Source: UBA10324 sp038326325
GTDB lineage: Bacteria; Bacteroidota; Bacteroidia; Chitinophagales; UBA10324
DNA length: 29,367 nt
Assembly: GCA_038326325.1 (NCBI GenBank)
Contig: JBBQJW010000034.1
Span: 1 to 29,367 of the forward strand
Direction: 5' to 3'
Position 1 is the stretch's first letter. Each line of letters opens with the position of its first letter. Of the stretch, positions 17,318 through 24,632 are shown in pieces. The notes beneath the pieces were generated by a model. The model saw nothing but the letters and a program-made list of their open reading frames with translations. It ran no database searches and was not told the DNA's origin. A program made the position numbers and the translations under genes.

Positions 17318-17497
17318 GGTTAGTGTGTATGGCTCATCCGTTGGTGCCAACAGTTCATTCGTTTATGCCAACAACTCACTTATTGGTGCCAACGGCTTTT
17401 CGGTTGGTTTGTATAATTCATTCGTTGGCGCCAACAGGTCATTCGTTGGTGCCAACGACGCTTCCGTTGGTACCAACGGCGCATTCGTTAGAGGCAC
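17318..17497. repeat. Array of eight 21-bp units carrying GTTGGNNCCAAC palindromes
   Basis: Eight consecutive units of exactly 21 bp start at 17318, 17339, 17360, 17381, 17402, 17423, 17444 and 17465, with a degraded ninth at 17486. Units 2, 6, 7 and 8 carry the full 12-bp core (GTTGGTGCCAAC, GTTGGCGCCAAC, GTTGGTGCCAAC, GTTGGTACCAAC). Unit 4 has ATTGGTGCCAAC and unit 3 GTTTATGCCAAC. Units 1 and 5 keep the left arm and share a TTTGTAT/TGTGTAT right half. The period equals two turns of B-DNA, placing every core on one face of the helix. It ends 78 bp before the ATG at 17575. It could be an operator array, a repeated RNA hairpin, or an inert satellite. Confidence 0.85.
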
Positions 17498-17574
17498 CTG
17501 ACAGACAAAACCTTCATTTTAATTCAAAAAATAAACTTTAAACCAATTTTTAACCAAAACCAAAACCAAAAACC

Positions 17575-18174
17575 ATGGCAAAAAAAGATTTCATTAAACG
17601 CAAAAATTCAGAAAAGGCAATTTGGGCCACTACCTACAAAACCCGCATTGTTGCCGACGGTGCTACCCTCGGATTAACTGCCGGAGAAATTACCACCGAG
17701 CAAACCCGCGCGCAAAACATTGTTGATGGCGTGGGCGAAATTAATGCCGCCATTACTGCCAAAGAAAGTGCAGTGGGTACCGCAAGCACTAAAATAAGCG
17801 ATGCCGAAAAAGCCATTCGTGCTACAGTGGCGCGCATGAAAACGCACCCTGCCTACACCGATAATCTGGGACAGGATTTAGGTATTGTGGGCGACGAGCA
17901 AACAGTGGACATTCATACTGCACAGCCCGAACTTAAGAGCAGCAAGGACCCGAGCGGATGGCGCATTGATTTTAATTTGAAAGGTTTTTTCGATGGCGTA
18001 AATATTTACCGCAAGGTGGCTGGCGAAGCCGATTTTACTTTTCTGGCGCTCGACACCAGCAGCCCGTACATTGACACCGATGGCACCGCCATTAAACCCG
18101 GCACCAGCTATCGTGCTTTTTATATATTGAGTGAAAATGAAGTAGGATTGGTGAGCAATGTGGTGATGATTTAA
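17575..18174 (+). CDS. Hypothetical helical protein with C-terminal FN3-like domain, GC-rich
   Basis: A 199-residue protein with no signal peptide or membrane segment. Residues 1-95 are Ala/Thr/Lys-rich and helical (AINAAITAKESAVGTASTKISDAEKAIRATVARMK). A short conserved-looking link follows (NLGQDLGIVGDE, about 101-112). The rest is a beta sandwich like fibronectin type III (GWRIDFNLKGFFDGVNIYRKVAGEADF, ending NEVGLVSNVVMI). I do not know a function. Base composition is strikingly different from the neighbours: two hand-counted 60-base lines are 52-53% G+C against about 28% for a line in the next gene. Codons such as GCC, ACC, CGC and GGC dominate, pointing to high expression or foreign origin. 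It is preceded by the palindrome array and an AACCAAA-rich leader, and has its own terminator. Confidence 0.85.
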   Translation: MAKKDFIKRKNSEKAIWATTYKTRIVADGATLGLTAGEITTEQTRAQNIVDGVGEINAAITAKESAVGTASTKISDAEKAIRATVARMKTHPAYTDNLGQDLGIVGDEQTVDIHTAQPELKSSKDPSGWRIDFNLKGFFDGVNIYRKVAGEADFTFLALDTSSPYIDTDGTAIKPGTSYRAFYILSENEVGLVSNVVMI

Positions 18175-18198
18175 TTTTTCGTAAACCAAAATTTCATT

Positions 18199-18247
18199 AA
18201 ACCCTTTGCAGTAAAATCTTCATAGATATATTGCAGAGGGTTTTTTT
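18199..18247 (+). terminator. Intrinsic terminator after the FN3-like gene
   Basis: A 12-bp stem (AAACCCTTTGCA at 18199-18210 with 18232-18243, one G-U pair), a 21-nt loop and a seven-T tract lie 24 nt after the stop codon and before the next ATG at 18266. Confidence 0.8.
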
Positions 18248-18265
18248 AAAATAAAAAAATAAAAC

Positions 18266-19777
18266 ATGAGAAGAATAATTCCGCTGATAGTAATTTCGAT
18301 TTGCTTTTCAGTCTCAACATTTAGTCAAACTATACAAAGCTCAAAATTTGTAGTGAACGAAAAATCAGAGTTTAACTTTGATTGGAAAGGTGAGCAAATG
18401 AAACTGGGAAGCAATTCAAACTCGACATTTATTGCAATATTAAATTCAACTAAAACGGAGTACGAAATATTTAATGTGAATGCAGCTGGAAATATTTTGA
18501 GTCACAAAACAGTTGTACTCGCTGAAGTAAATAAACTGAAAAACTGTGAGCTACTATTTCTTAAAATGATTGGTAAAGAATTTTACATTTTTTATCATGC
18601 ATTTTCTTCTGAAAAGAAAATGGATTTGGTGTATGCTACCAAAATATCAAGTGATGGAACTCCTCTTGTTAACCAATCAAAAGAAATAGCAGCTTGGGTT
18701 GAAGAATTAGGTTATTATAAACCAGAAAACTTTGCATTTGTAGCAAATGAAGATTCCAGTCAATTTGCATTTTTAAATTTTAAAACAATAAAGAGCAAGG
18801 ACAAGTCGGTTAGTTTTAAAATAACTGCTCATGTATTTGACGAAGACTTAAAATTAATTAGCTCCAATGAATTTAATGTAGCTATTGAGGGGAAAATACA
18901 TTATCAACAATTTGGAGCAATACCCTATTATATGGGAATGATTGTAAAGTATGATGCTTTTTCATTCTATAAGGGAAAAATTTATGTTCCTGTCAGAGTC
19001 AATGCAACCATCAGTAGTACCCTTGCAACTACTCAATGGAGAGCTGCCGATGTTGTAGATTATATTCTTGAATGTGATGTAACCACAGGAGAGTATTCAC
19101 AAACCGAATTGCCAATTGACATTTACCGTTGGACCCAGTATATGACTACCAACGGAAGTAAAATGTTTATGACAGGTCCTGTTATTGATATCAAGTTAAG
19201 TTATACAGATATATTTTATCTCAGTTTTGATTTTTTAACTCATGAAGTAATTTACAAGAAACAATTAATGCCTAAGGAGGCACTGTTGCTACTTGATAAA
19301 CAGTTTGCTACTAAGCCAGCAATTTGGGAATATGGCAGCTTCTTTTTTAGAGTAGAAGCAATGAGTGTTCAGGATGATGGAACACTATTGTGTGAATATT
19401 ATATGGAATACTCAGAAACAGAAGTTAATCGAATAGTATTTCGCGATGTATTGCACATAATTAAGTTTTCACAGGATGGAGAAAAAATGTGGGGTAGTAA
19501 TTATCAATTGCAAGGAGGTGGCAAGTTAATCAGTTTTGAAAACGGGAAAACATATATTTATGACAGAAATTTTAAACCACCTGGTTCAATTGATAATCTA
19601 ACCGAAGGAATAATTGATGAAAATGGGAAAGTAGCAAGTAGAAAAGCTATTTACACTTGGAATACCAATAGTGAGAAGAATGTCTGGACGGATTTGCTTT
19701 CAGTAATAAAAAATGAGTCGTTTTTATTTATAGTATCCAATAACAATAAAGGATATTTTGCTTATGTAAAACCTTAA
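18266..19777 (+). CDS. Exported protein of unknown function
   Basis: A 503-residue protein with a clear Sec signal peptide (MRRIIPLIVISICFSVSTFSQ, cleavage near residue 21). The mature part is rich in alternating beta-strand patterns (VYATKISSDGTPLVNQ, VFDEDLKLISSNEF, DENGKVASRKAIY) suggesting a beta-propeller-like fold with DG/ENG turns. I do not recognise the family, and there is no T9SS sorting domain, so it is probably periplasmic. It is strongly AT-rich and contains no TGTWACA motif over 1.5 kb, unlike the genes on either side. It lies 40 nt upstream of the SBBP propeller gene with no visible terminator between them, so co-transcription is likely. Confidence 0.8.
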   Translation: MRRIIPLIVISICFSVSTFSQTIQSSKFVVNEKSEFNFDWKGEQMKLGSNSNSTFIAILNSTKTEYEIFNVNAAGNILSHKTVVLAEVNKLKNCELLFLKMIGKEFYIFYHAFSSEKKMDLVYATKISSDGTPLVNQSKEIAAWVEELGYYKPENFAFVANEDSSQFAFLNFKTIKSKDKSVSFKITAHVFDEDLKLISSNEFNVAIEGKIHYQQFGAIPYYMGMIVKYDAFSFYKGKIYVPVRVNATISSTLATTQWRAADVVDYILECDVTTGEYSQTELPIDIYRWTQYMTTNGSKMFMTGPVIDIKLSYTDIFYLSFDFLTHEVIYKKQLMPKEALLLLDKQFATKPAIWEYGSFFFRVEAMSVQDDGTLLCEYYMEYSETEVNRIVFRDVLHIIKFSQDGEKMWGSNYQLQGGGKLISFENGKTYIYDRNFKPPGSIDNLTEGIIDENGKVASRKAIYTWNTNSEKNVWTDLLSVIKNESFLFIVSNNNKGYFAYVKP

Positions 19778-19817
19778 TCTATACAATTTCAATTTTCACA
19801 ATCAAAAAATAATAGGA

Positions 19818-21989
19818 ATGAAAAATTTTTTAAGTGTAACAGTATTAGTGTTTCTTCTTCCGATGATGGGGATGGGGCAAAGTTTTCAATGGGCGAAACA
19901 AGTAGGAGGCAGTGGAAACGACTATAGCACATTATCAGAAACTGACTTAAATGGGAATATTATTATTTGTGGTTCGTATAATGACATAGTTGATTTCGAT
20001 CCGGGACCAAGTATATATAACTTGGGTTTTTCAGGTGGTCCTGTAAACTATTATGTTTTAAAACTGGACTCTGTCGGAAATTTTCTTTGGGCGCGAGATT
20101 TTGGGTTAATACCCGCTACAATTTATCTAATGGATATGACTATTGACCTTAACAATAATATTTTATTTACAGGGAGTTTTATTGGTGCAGGTTCTGATTT
20201 CGATTGGGGAGCAGGTTCGACACTTTTATCAATCGGAACAAGCTTGCGTTGTGGCTTCATTATGAAAATTGATCCGAATGGAAATCTTATTTGGGCTAAG
20301 CAAGATCAGGGAAGTGGCGGCTCATTCTCTAACCCTAATGCAATTGCAACCGCAAATAATGGAGATATAATAATAACTGGTGGCTTTAGACATGGTGTTG
20401 ACTTTGACCCTGGAGTCGGTACTTTTATTATGATAAATAACAGCAATAATAATTGGGACGATATTTTTATTTCGCGATTAGATTCAAATGGAAATTTCTT
20501 ATGGGCGAAGAGTTCCGGAGGAAATCATAACGAATTTGCAGGGTTTACTGAACTTGATAATTTCGGAAACATATTAATATCAGGGACATTTTCTGATACC
20601 TCTGATTTAGATCCGGGACCCGGAGTTTTTAATCTTATCTCTACCAATGTCGGCAGTGTTTTTTTAGAAAAATTAGATGCAGGCGGAAATTTTTTATGGG
20701 CTGATAAATTAACCTGCAGTAGTGGATTGCAATTACCAGTATGCATAAATAGTGATGTATCAGGCGCTGCATATTTTATTGGTTATTTTCCGGATACATT
20801 AGATATAGACCCCGGGCTTGCAACACAGAATGTAGTATCAAGTGGCTTAAATGATTTTTATATTCTTAAAATTGATATAAACGGGAATTTGATTTGGGGA
20901 CGCACTATTGGAGGAATAGGTGAGGATATTGCAAATGATTTAAAGCTGGATGCAAATTCTAATTTATATTTAGTAGGGAATTTTAACAATACTGTAGATT
21001 TCGATCCCGGAGCAGCCACCTACAATTTAAATTCAAATGGCATTGATGATCCATTTATTTTAAAGTTAGATGCAAATGGAAATTTTTTATGGGTGAAACA
21101 ATTAGGAGGGACGGGTAATGATAGAGGGTATGGAATTGCAGTAGATGTTTCAGGAAGTGTTTACGCAACAGGAAAATTCAGCGGTACTGCTGATATGAAT
21201 CCGGATGCAGGAGTAAATAATTTTACTTCAAACGGAAGCGGGGATATGTATGTAGTTAAACTTGGTGCTCCTATTGTTTGCAATGCTACATCATCGAATA
21301 TCAATGTAACAAGCTGTAGCAGTTACACTTCTCCAAGTGGCAACTATACATGGAGTTCTTCGGGCACATATAACGATACAATACCAAATGCAGCAGGTTG
21401 CGATAGTGTAATAACAATTAATCTTACTATCAATACACTTGATATTGGCTTTTCTTTATATCCCGACCCTGACACAACTCAAATGCATCATTGGTTTGCT
21501 GTTGATACTGTTACAGGCACACCGCCCTATACTTATTTATGGGGTTGGGGAGATGGTAATACATCAACAGGAGCAACACCCTCGCATACATACTCAGCCG
21601 CAGCATTCTATGCTATTTGTTTAAGTGTAACAGACGGAGCAGGTTGCACCACCACCTACTGCGATTCGAGCACTTACATTTCTAAAACAGAAGAAGAGCG
21701 TTTAATAATTACAATTAATGTTGTTACACAACTGCCCAACGGCATTACAACTGTTACACCACAGCAAAATAACTTAAACATTATACCCAACCCCTGCTCC
21801 ACCTGCGAAATAACCGGAGTTGAAAACCCGAATGATTTAACTGTAACAGATATTATCGGCAGAAAATTAACTGCCACATTCACCAAATCAGCAAATGGCT
21901 ACAACATCAATCTTCCCGAAACCACAACCGGTCTTTTCATTATCAGAAATACTAAAACAGGTGAGGTTGTGAAGTTTGTAAGAGAATGA
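19818..21989 (+). CDS. Secreted SBBP beta-propeller protein with PKD and type A T9SS sorting domain
   Basis: A 723-residue exported protein. A signal peptide ending GMGQ is followed by seven SBBP-type repeats (about 25-490), each with a DFDPG-like turn (VDFDPG, SDFDWG, VDFDPG, SDLDPG, LDIDPG, VDFDPG, ADMNPD) and a KLDxxGNFLWA strand, consistent with a seven-bladed propeller. Next are a Cys-containing module (VTSCSSYTSPSGNYTW to DSVITINLTIN) of the same type as the tandem repeats in the gene at 24805, then a PKD domain (YLWGWGDGNTSTG). A Por-type C-terminal sorting domain closes it (NNLNIIPNPCSTCEI to FIIRNTKTGEVVKFVRE). T9SS would place it at the surface or outside. Seven TGTWACA motifs lie in this gene, including one in the signal peptide. 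Confidence 0.9.
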   Translation: MKNFLSVTVLVFLLPMMGMGQSFQWAKQVGGSGNDYSTLSETDLNGNIIICGSYNDIVDFDPGPSIYNLGFSGGPVNYYVLKLDSVGNFLWARDFGLIPATIYLMDMTIDLNNNILFTGSFIGAGSDFDWGAGSTLLSIGTSLRCGFIMKIDPNGNLIWAKQDQGSGGSFSNPNAIATANNGDIIITGGFRHGVDFDPGVGTFIMINNSNNNWDDIFISRLDSNGNFLWAKSSGGNHNEFAGFTELDNFGNILISGTFSDTSDLDPGPGVFNLISTNVGSVFLEKLDAGGNFLWADKLTCSSGLQLPVCINSDVSGAAYFIGYFPDTLDIDPGLATQNVVSSGLNDFYILKIDINGNLIWGRTIGGIGEDIANDLKLDANSNLYLVGNFNNTVDFDPGAATYNLNSNGIDDPFILKLDANGNFLWVKQLGGTGNDRGYGIAVDVSGSVYATGKFSGTADMNPDAGVNNFTSNGSGDMYVVKLGAPIVCNATSSNINVTSCSSYTSPSGNYTWSSSGTYNDTIPNAAGCDSVITINLTINTLDIGFSLYPDPDTTQMHHWFAVDTVTGTPPYTYLWGWGDGNTSTGATPSHTYSAAAFYAICLSVTDGAGCTTTYCDSSTYISKTEEERLIITINVVTQLPNGITTVTPQQNNLNIIPNPCSTCEITGVENPNDLTVTDIIGRKLTATFTKSANGYNINLPETTTGLFIIRNTKTGEVVKFVRE

Positions 21990-22032
21990 AAAACTAAAAG
22001 TGAAAAGTGAAAAATGAAATTTCACAATTCTT

Positions 22033-22068
22033 AAACGGCTCAGCAAAAAAAAATGCTGAGCCGTTTTT
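22033..22068 (+). terminator. Intrinsic terminator after the SBBP propeller gene
   Basis: A perfect 13-bp stem (AAACGGCTCAGCA at 22033-22045 with 22054-22066), an eight-A loop and a T-tract follow 44 nt after the stop codon. Confidence 0.93.
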
Positions 22069-22089
22069 AGTTTTATAACGATTTAAAAT

Positions 22090-22113
22090 GCAGAACCATT
22101 AAATTTGCTCTGC
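22090..22113 (+). promoter_or_regulatory. Candidate promoter and operator of the toxin-antitoxin pair
   Basis: TAAATTTG at 22100-22107 is an exact TAnnTTTG -7 box, 20 nt before the antitoxin ATG. It is framed by a short inverted repeat, GCAGA (22090-22094) and TCTGC (22109-22113), placed where an autoregulating antitoxin complex would bind. No -33 TTTG is present, so this is tentative. Confidence 0.4.
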
Positions 22114-22126
22114 AAAAAAATCGTTC

Positions 22127-22330
22127 ATGCTCAACCTTCATCCTAATTATCTAACTGACGAAGACAATAACAAAGTAGCTGTTCAATTAAGTATTAAAAC
22201 TTATAAAAAAATTGAAGAGGTATTGGAAAATTACAGTTTAGATAAACTGATGGAGGTTGACACCAATGAAAAACCTCTTGAGCTTAATGAAGCAAAAGCT
22301 TTTTACAAAAAGCTGAAAAAGAAAAAATAA
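22127..22330 (+). CDS. Antitoxin of a RelE-type toxin-antitoxin module
   Basis: A 67-residue protein starting MLNLHPNYLTDEDNNKVAVQLSIKTYKKIEEVLE, the typical beginning of small Phd/RelB-like antitoxins that accompany RelE toxins in Bacteroidota. The N-terminal beta-helix part would dimerise and bind DNA, and the charged C-terminal part (LELNEAKAFYKKLKKKK) would wrap the toxin. Its stop and the toxin ATG share one base (TAATG), so antitoxin and toxin are translationally coupled. Neutralisation and autoregulation are inferred from the family. The assignment rests more on context than on motif. Confidence 0.8.
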   Translation: MLNLHPNYLTDEDNNKVAVQLSIKTYKKIEEVLENYSLDKLMEVDTNEKPLELNEAKAFYKKLKKKK

Positions 22331-22599
22331 TGCTGAAGGTCGAATACCAGAAAAGGTTTTTGAAAGACCTTTCAAATATCCCCTCACAAAAACGAAAAGA
22401 GATTGAACAATTTGTTTTTCAAATTCTCCCAAATGCCGATTCATTACCCGAATTAAATAAGTTCGAAAAAATGACTGGCTATAAAAATTGTTTCAAAGCA
22501 AGATTCGGTAGTTATCGTATCGGAATTTATTTCTCTGATAATTTAGTTGTGTTAAAGCGGGTGTTACACCGAAAAGAAATTTACAGGCATTTTCCATAA
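22330..22599 (+). CDS. RelE/ParE superfamily toxin
   Basis: An 89-residue protein with the compact RelE fold: MLKVEYQKRFLKDLSNIPSQKRKEIEQF (strand plus two helices), then KARFGSYRIGIYF and VVLKRVLHRKEIYRHFP. The basic GSYRIGI strand and the C-terminal HRKEIY motif match ribosome-dependent mRNA interferases of this superfamily, as opposed to gyrase-targeting ParE, but the two cannot be cleanly separated by eye. It is inhibited by the antitoxin encoded just upstream. A TGTTACA copy at 22562 is read as Val-Leu-His within the HRK motif region. Confidence 0.85.
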   Translation: MLKVEYQKRFLKDLSNIPSQKRKEIEQFVFQILPNADSLPELNKFEKMTGYKNCFKARFGSYRIGIYFSDNLVVLKRVLHRKEIYRHFP

Positions 22600-22649
22600 T
22601 GAATTATTTCCCTCCGCCGTTGTTGTTCGCCTGACCACCATTTTGAAAA

Positions 22650-22702
22650 ACTGTTACACCCAATAAAAAAACCCATCACGAAATATCGCGATGTTTTTTT
22701 TA
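22650..22702. terminator. Imperfect hairpin, first copy of a duplicated terminator element
   Basis: ACTGTTACACCCAAT at 22650-22664 leads into a run of A, then CCCATCACG-AAATAT-CGCGATG (22672-22692) and eight T. The stem has one mismatch and lacks the GGG partner of CCC, so it is weaker than the second copy at 22815. It follows the toxin gene by about 50 nt. Confidence 0.6.
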
Positions 22703-22747
22703 TTTACTCTCCTTTGTGTAAAGCATAAGTCGGAGTTATAGCAACAC

Positions 22748-22769
22748 CCCCTCTCTTAAAAGAGAGGGG
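22748..22769. repeat. CCCCTCTC/GAGAGGGG inverted repeat
   Basis: CCCCTCTCTT (22748-22757) faces its exact complement AAGAGAGGGG (22760-22769), giving a tight hairpin without a T-tract. Such CCCCTCTC hairpins are scattered between genes in many Bacteroidota genomes, as far as I recall. The next 45 bases (GAAATCCG to GCGGGAGAG) hold nothing recognisable. Confidence 0.6.
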
Positions 22770-22814
22770 AGAAATCCGTTAAGTCTGAGTGATGGCTGAC
22801 GCGGGAGAGTTATT

Positions 22815-22887
22815 ACTGTTACACCCAATAAAAAACCCCATTGCGAAATATCGCGATGGGGTTTTGTGTTTTATAAACTGTAACAGT
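22815..22887. terminator. Bidirectional terminator between toxin gene and ettA, framed by inverted TGTWACA motifs
   Basis: A 14-bp stem (AAAACCCCATTGCG at 22832-22845 with 22852-22865, one G-U pair) has an AAATAT loop and A-rich/T-rich flanks usable on both strands. ACTGTTACA at 22815-22823 and ACTGTAACAGT at 22877-22887 stand as an inverted pair outside the stem. It ends just before the ettA stop at 22891. Its left part duplicates 22650-22692. Confidence 0.85.
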
Positions 22888-22890
22888 CGG

Positions 22891-24567
22891 CTATCCCGCT
22901 ACTAATTTTTTATACCTGAATCGCTTTGGCTCGGCATTGCCTGATTTCTTGTGCTTGCTTTCCTCGTAATCGGAAAAACTACCTTCGAAGAACACCACTT
23001 TCGAATCACCTTCAAATGAAAGGATATGAGTTGCCACGCGATCGAGAAACCAACGATCGTGCGAAATAATTACGGCGCATCCGGCAAAATCGTCGAGCGC
23101 TTCTTCCAATGCGCGCATGGTGTTTATGTCAAGGTCGTTATTCGGCTCATCGAGCAAAAGCACATTGGCTTCCTGCCGAAGGGTTAATGCAAGGTGCAAA
23201 CGATTGCGCTCTCCGCCACTTAGCATCGATACTTTTTTCTCCTGATCTTGCCCGTTGAAATTGAACTTGCCCACATAAGCGCGCGAGTTAATTTTTGTGC
23301 TGCCGAATTCAATGTATTCGTTGCCGCCCGACACCTGTTGCCATACGGTTTTAGTCGGGTCAATTTCGGCGTGCTGCTGGTCCACATAGCTCAGTTTCAC
23401 AGTTTCGCCGATAGAAATGGTTCCGGTATTCGGAGTTTCGCTTCCGAGAATCATGCGGAACAAAGTTGTTTTACCCGCGCCGTTCGGACCAATGATTCCG
23501 ACAATACCATTCTGCGGCAATTTGAAACTCAGGTTTTCGTACAGCAATTTATCGCCGAAACTTTTACTCACTCCTTCAAACTCTATCACATTTGCTCCCA
23601 GACGCGGACCAGGTGGAATGTAAAATTCCAACTTGGCTTCCTTCTCGCGAATTTCTTCGCCAGCCATTTTTTCGTAGTTAGCGAGTCGCGATTTCGATTT
23701 CGCTTGTCGCCCTTTTGCACCCATACGCACCCACTCCAACTCGCGCAACAGGTTTTTGCGGCGCTTGCTCTCCACTTTTTCTTCCATCGCCAACCGAGTT
23801 GATTTTTGTACGAGCCATTCGGTGTAATTTCCTTTCCACGGAATTCCTTCGCCCCGATCTAATTCTAAAATCCATCCAGCCACATTATCCAAGAAGTAAC
23901 GGTCGTGTGTAATGCAGATTACGGTTCCTTTATAATCTTTTAAATGTTGCTCCAACCATAACACCGATTCTGCATCGAGGTGATTCGTCGGCTCATCTAA
24001 CAATAAAATATCAGGTTGCTGTAACAGTAAGCGGCACAATGCCACTCGTCTTCTTTCGCCTCCGCTCAAATGCTCAACCGATGAATCACCTTCAGGGCAA
24101 TTCAAAGCAGCCATTGCGCGCTCTAACTTCGAGTCAATTTCCCAGCCATCGCAAGCTTCAATCTGTTCCTGCAAATTCCCCTGACGAGTGAGCAATTTAT
24201 CCATTGCATCATCACTCATCGGCTCGCTGAATTTGTTGCTCACTTCTTCAAACTCGCGCAATAAATCCATCACGGGTTTCACACCTTCCGAAACAATTTC
24301 TTTAACAGTTTTTGTTTTGTCAAGCTCCGGTTCCTGCGATAAATACCCAACCGAATATTCTTTGCTGAACTCAACTTTCCCAACATAATTATTATCAAGC
24401 CCTGCAATAATTTTTAAGAGCGTTGATTTACCCGAACCATTTAAACCAATGATCCCGATTTTAGCTCCATAGTAAAAGGAGAGGTAAATATCCTTGAGCA
24501 CTTGCTTATTTCCCGGATAAATTTTTCCGACTCCAAGCATGGAGAAAATAATTTTCTGATCTGCCAT
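22891..24567 (-). CDS. ettA: ABC-F ribosomal ATPase EttA (energy-dependent translational throttle)
   Basis: A 558-residue soluble ABC-F protein with two ATPase domains and no membrane segments. Domain 1 has Walker A GLNGSGKST (41-49), signature HLSGGERRR (166-174) and Walker B ILLLDEPTNHLD (about 187-198). It is followed by the basic P-site tRNA-interaction linker (RRKNLLRELEWVRMGAKGRQAKSKSR), then domain 2 with GPNGAGKTT, MLSGGERNR and VLLLDEPNNDLD. The length and linker match EttA closely. Family knowledge: it binds the ribosomal E site and gates the first peptide bond according to ATP/ADP ratio. In the second Walker B loop the usual TNDLD is NNDLD, as in other EttA proteins. It is convergent with the toxin-antitoxin pair and has a good promoter box. 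Confidence 0.95.
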   Translation of the reverse strand: MADQKIIFSMLGVGKIYPGNKQVLKDIYLSFYYGAKIGIIGLNGSGKSTLLKIIAGLDNNYVGKVEFSKEYSVGYLSQEPELDKTKTVKEIVSEGVKPVMDLLREFEEVSNKFSEPMSDDAMDKLLTRQGNLQEQIEACDGWEIDSKLERAMAALNCPEGDSSVEHLSGGERRRVALCRLLLQQPDILLLDEPTNHLDAESVLWLEQHLKDYKGTVICITHDRYFLDNVAGWILELDRGEGIPWKGNYTEWLVQKSTRLAMEEKVESKRRKNLLRELEWVRMGAKGRQAKSKSRLANYEKMAGEEIREKEAKLEFYIPPGPRLGANVIEFEGVSKSFGDKLLYENLSFKLPQNGIVGIIGPNGAGKTTLFRMILGSETPNTGTISIGETVKLSYVDQQHAEIDPTKTVWQQVSGGNEYIEFGSTKINSRAYVGKFNFNGQDQEKKVSMLSGGERNRLHLALTLRQEANVLLLDEPNNDLDINTMRALEEALDDFAGCAVIISHDRWFLDRVATHILSFEGDSKVVFFEGSFSDYEESKHKKSGNAEPKRFRYKKLVAG

Positions 24568-24584
24568 TTTAATTTTTTTAAACC

Positions 24585-24599
24585 TGATTTTTTCAGGAG
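24585..24599. other. Short inverted repeat in the ettA leader
   Basis: CCTGA (24585-24589) and TCAGG (24595-24599) flank five T. The sequence lies within the predicted untranslated leader of ettA, between the -7 box and the ATG. It is too short to assign a role. Confidence 0.35.
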
Positions 24600-24602
24600 G
24601 CG

Positions 24603-24632
24603 CAAATGTAATTGTTGAAATGAAGAAAGAAA
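24603..24632 (-). promoter_or_regulatory. Candidate promoter of ettA
   Basis: On the minus strand TACATTTG (complement of 24603-24610) is an exact TAnnTTTG -7 box. TTTC (complement of 24629-24632), 18 nt upstream, approximates the -33 TTTG. Transcription would begin near 24596 with a leader of about 30 nt before the ATG at 24567. Confidence 0.55.

Larger units (their letters stand above)
16978..17574. other. 597-bp non-coding stretch with two repeat types
   Basis: No convincing gene is seen. Short frames across 17316-17541 exist in two registers only because the 21-bp repeat lacks stops. The stretch holds a 7-bp tandem repeat (17179-17205), a 21-bp palindrome array (17318-17497), and an A/C-rich leader made of AACCAAA units (about 17540-17574) directly before the ATG at 17575. 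The promoter of the response regulator (minus) should lie at the left end; no consensus box was found there. Confidence 0.7.

Noticed and set aside
17318..17497. Possible CRISPR array
   Set aside because: Units are 21 bp with no distinct spacers, and no cas genes are nearby. It is a simple tandem array.
17316..17541. Two overlapping short frames across the 21-bp array, one encoding SFVGAN-like 7-residue repeats
   Set aside because: A 21-bp repeat without stops is open in more than one frame automatically. Two registers are equally open, units 1 and 5 break the peptide pattern, and no initiation signal favours either. The palindromic structure explains conservation better.
23248..23802. 184-codon frame opposite ettA
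   Set aside because: It is a long antisense shadow of a strongly conserved ABC-F gene with its linker region; no domain is recognisable and the sense frame is certain.
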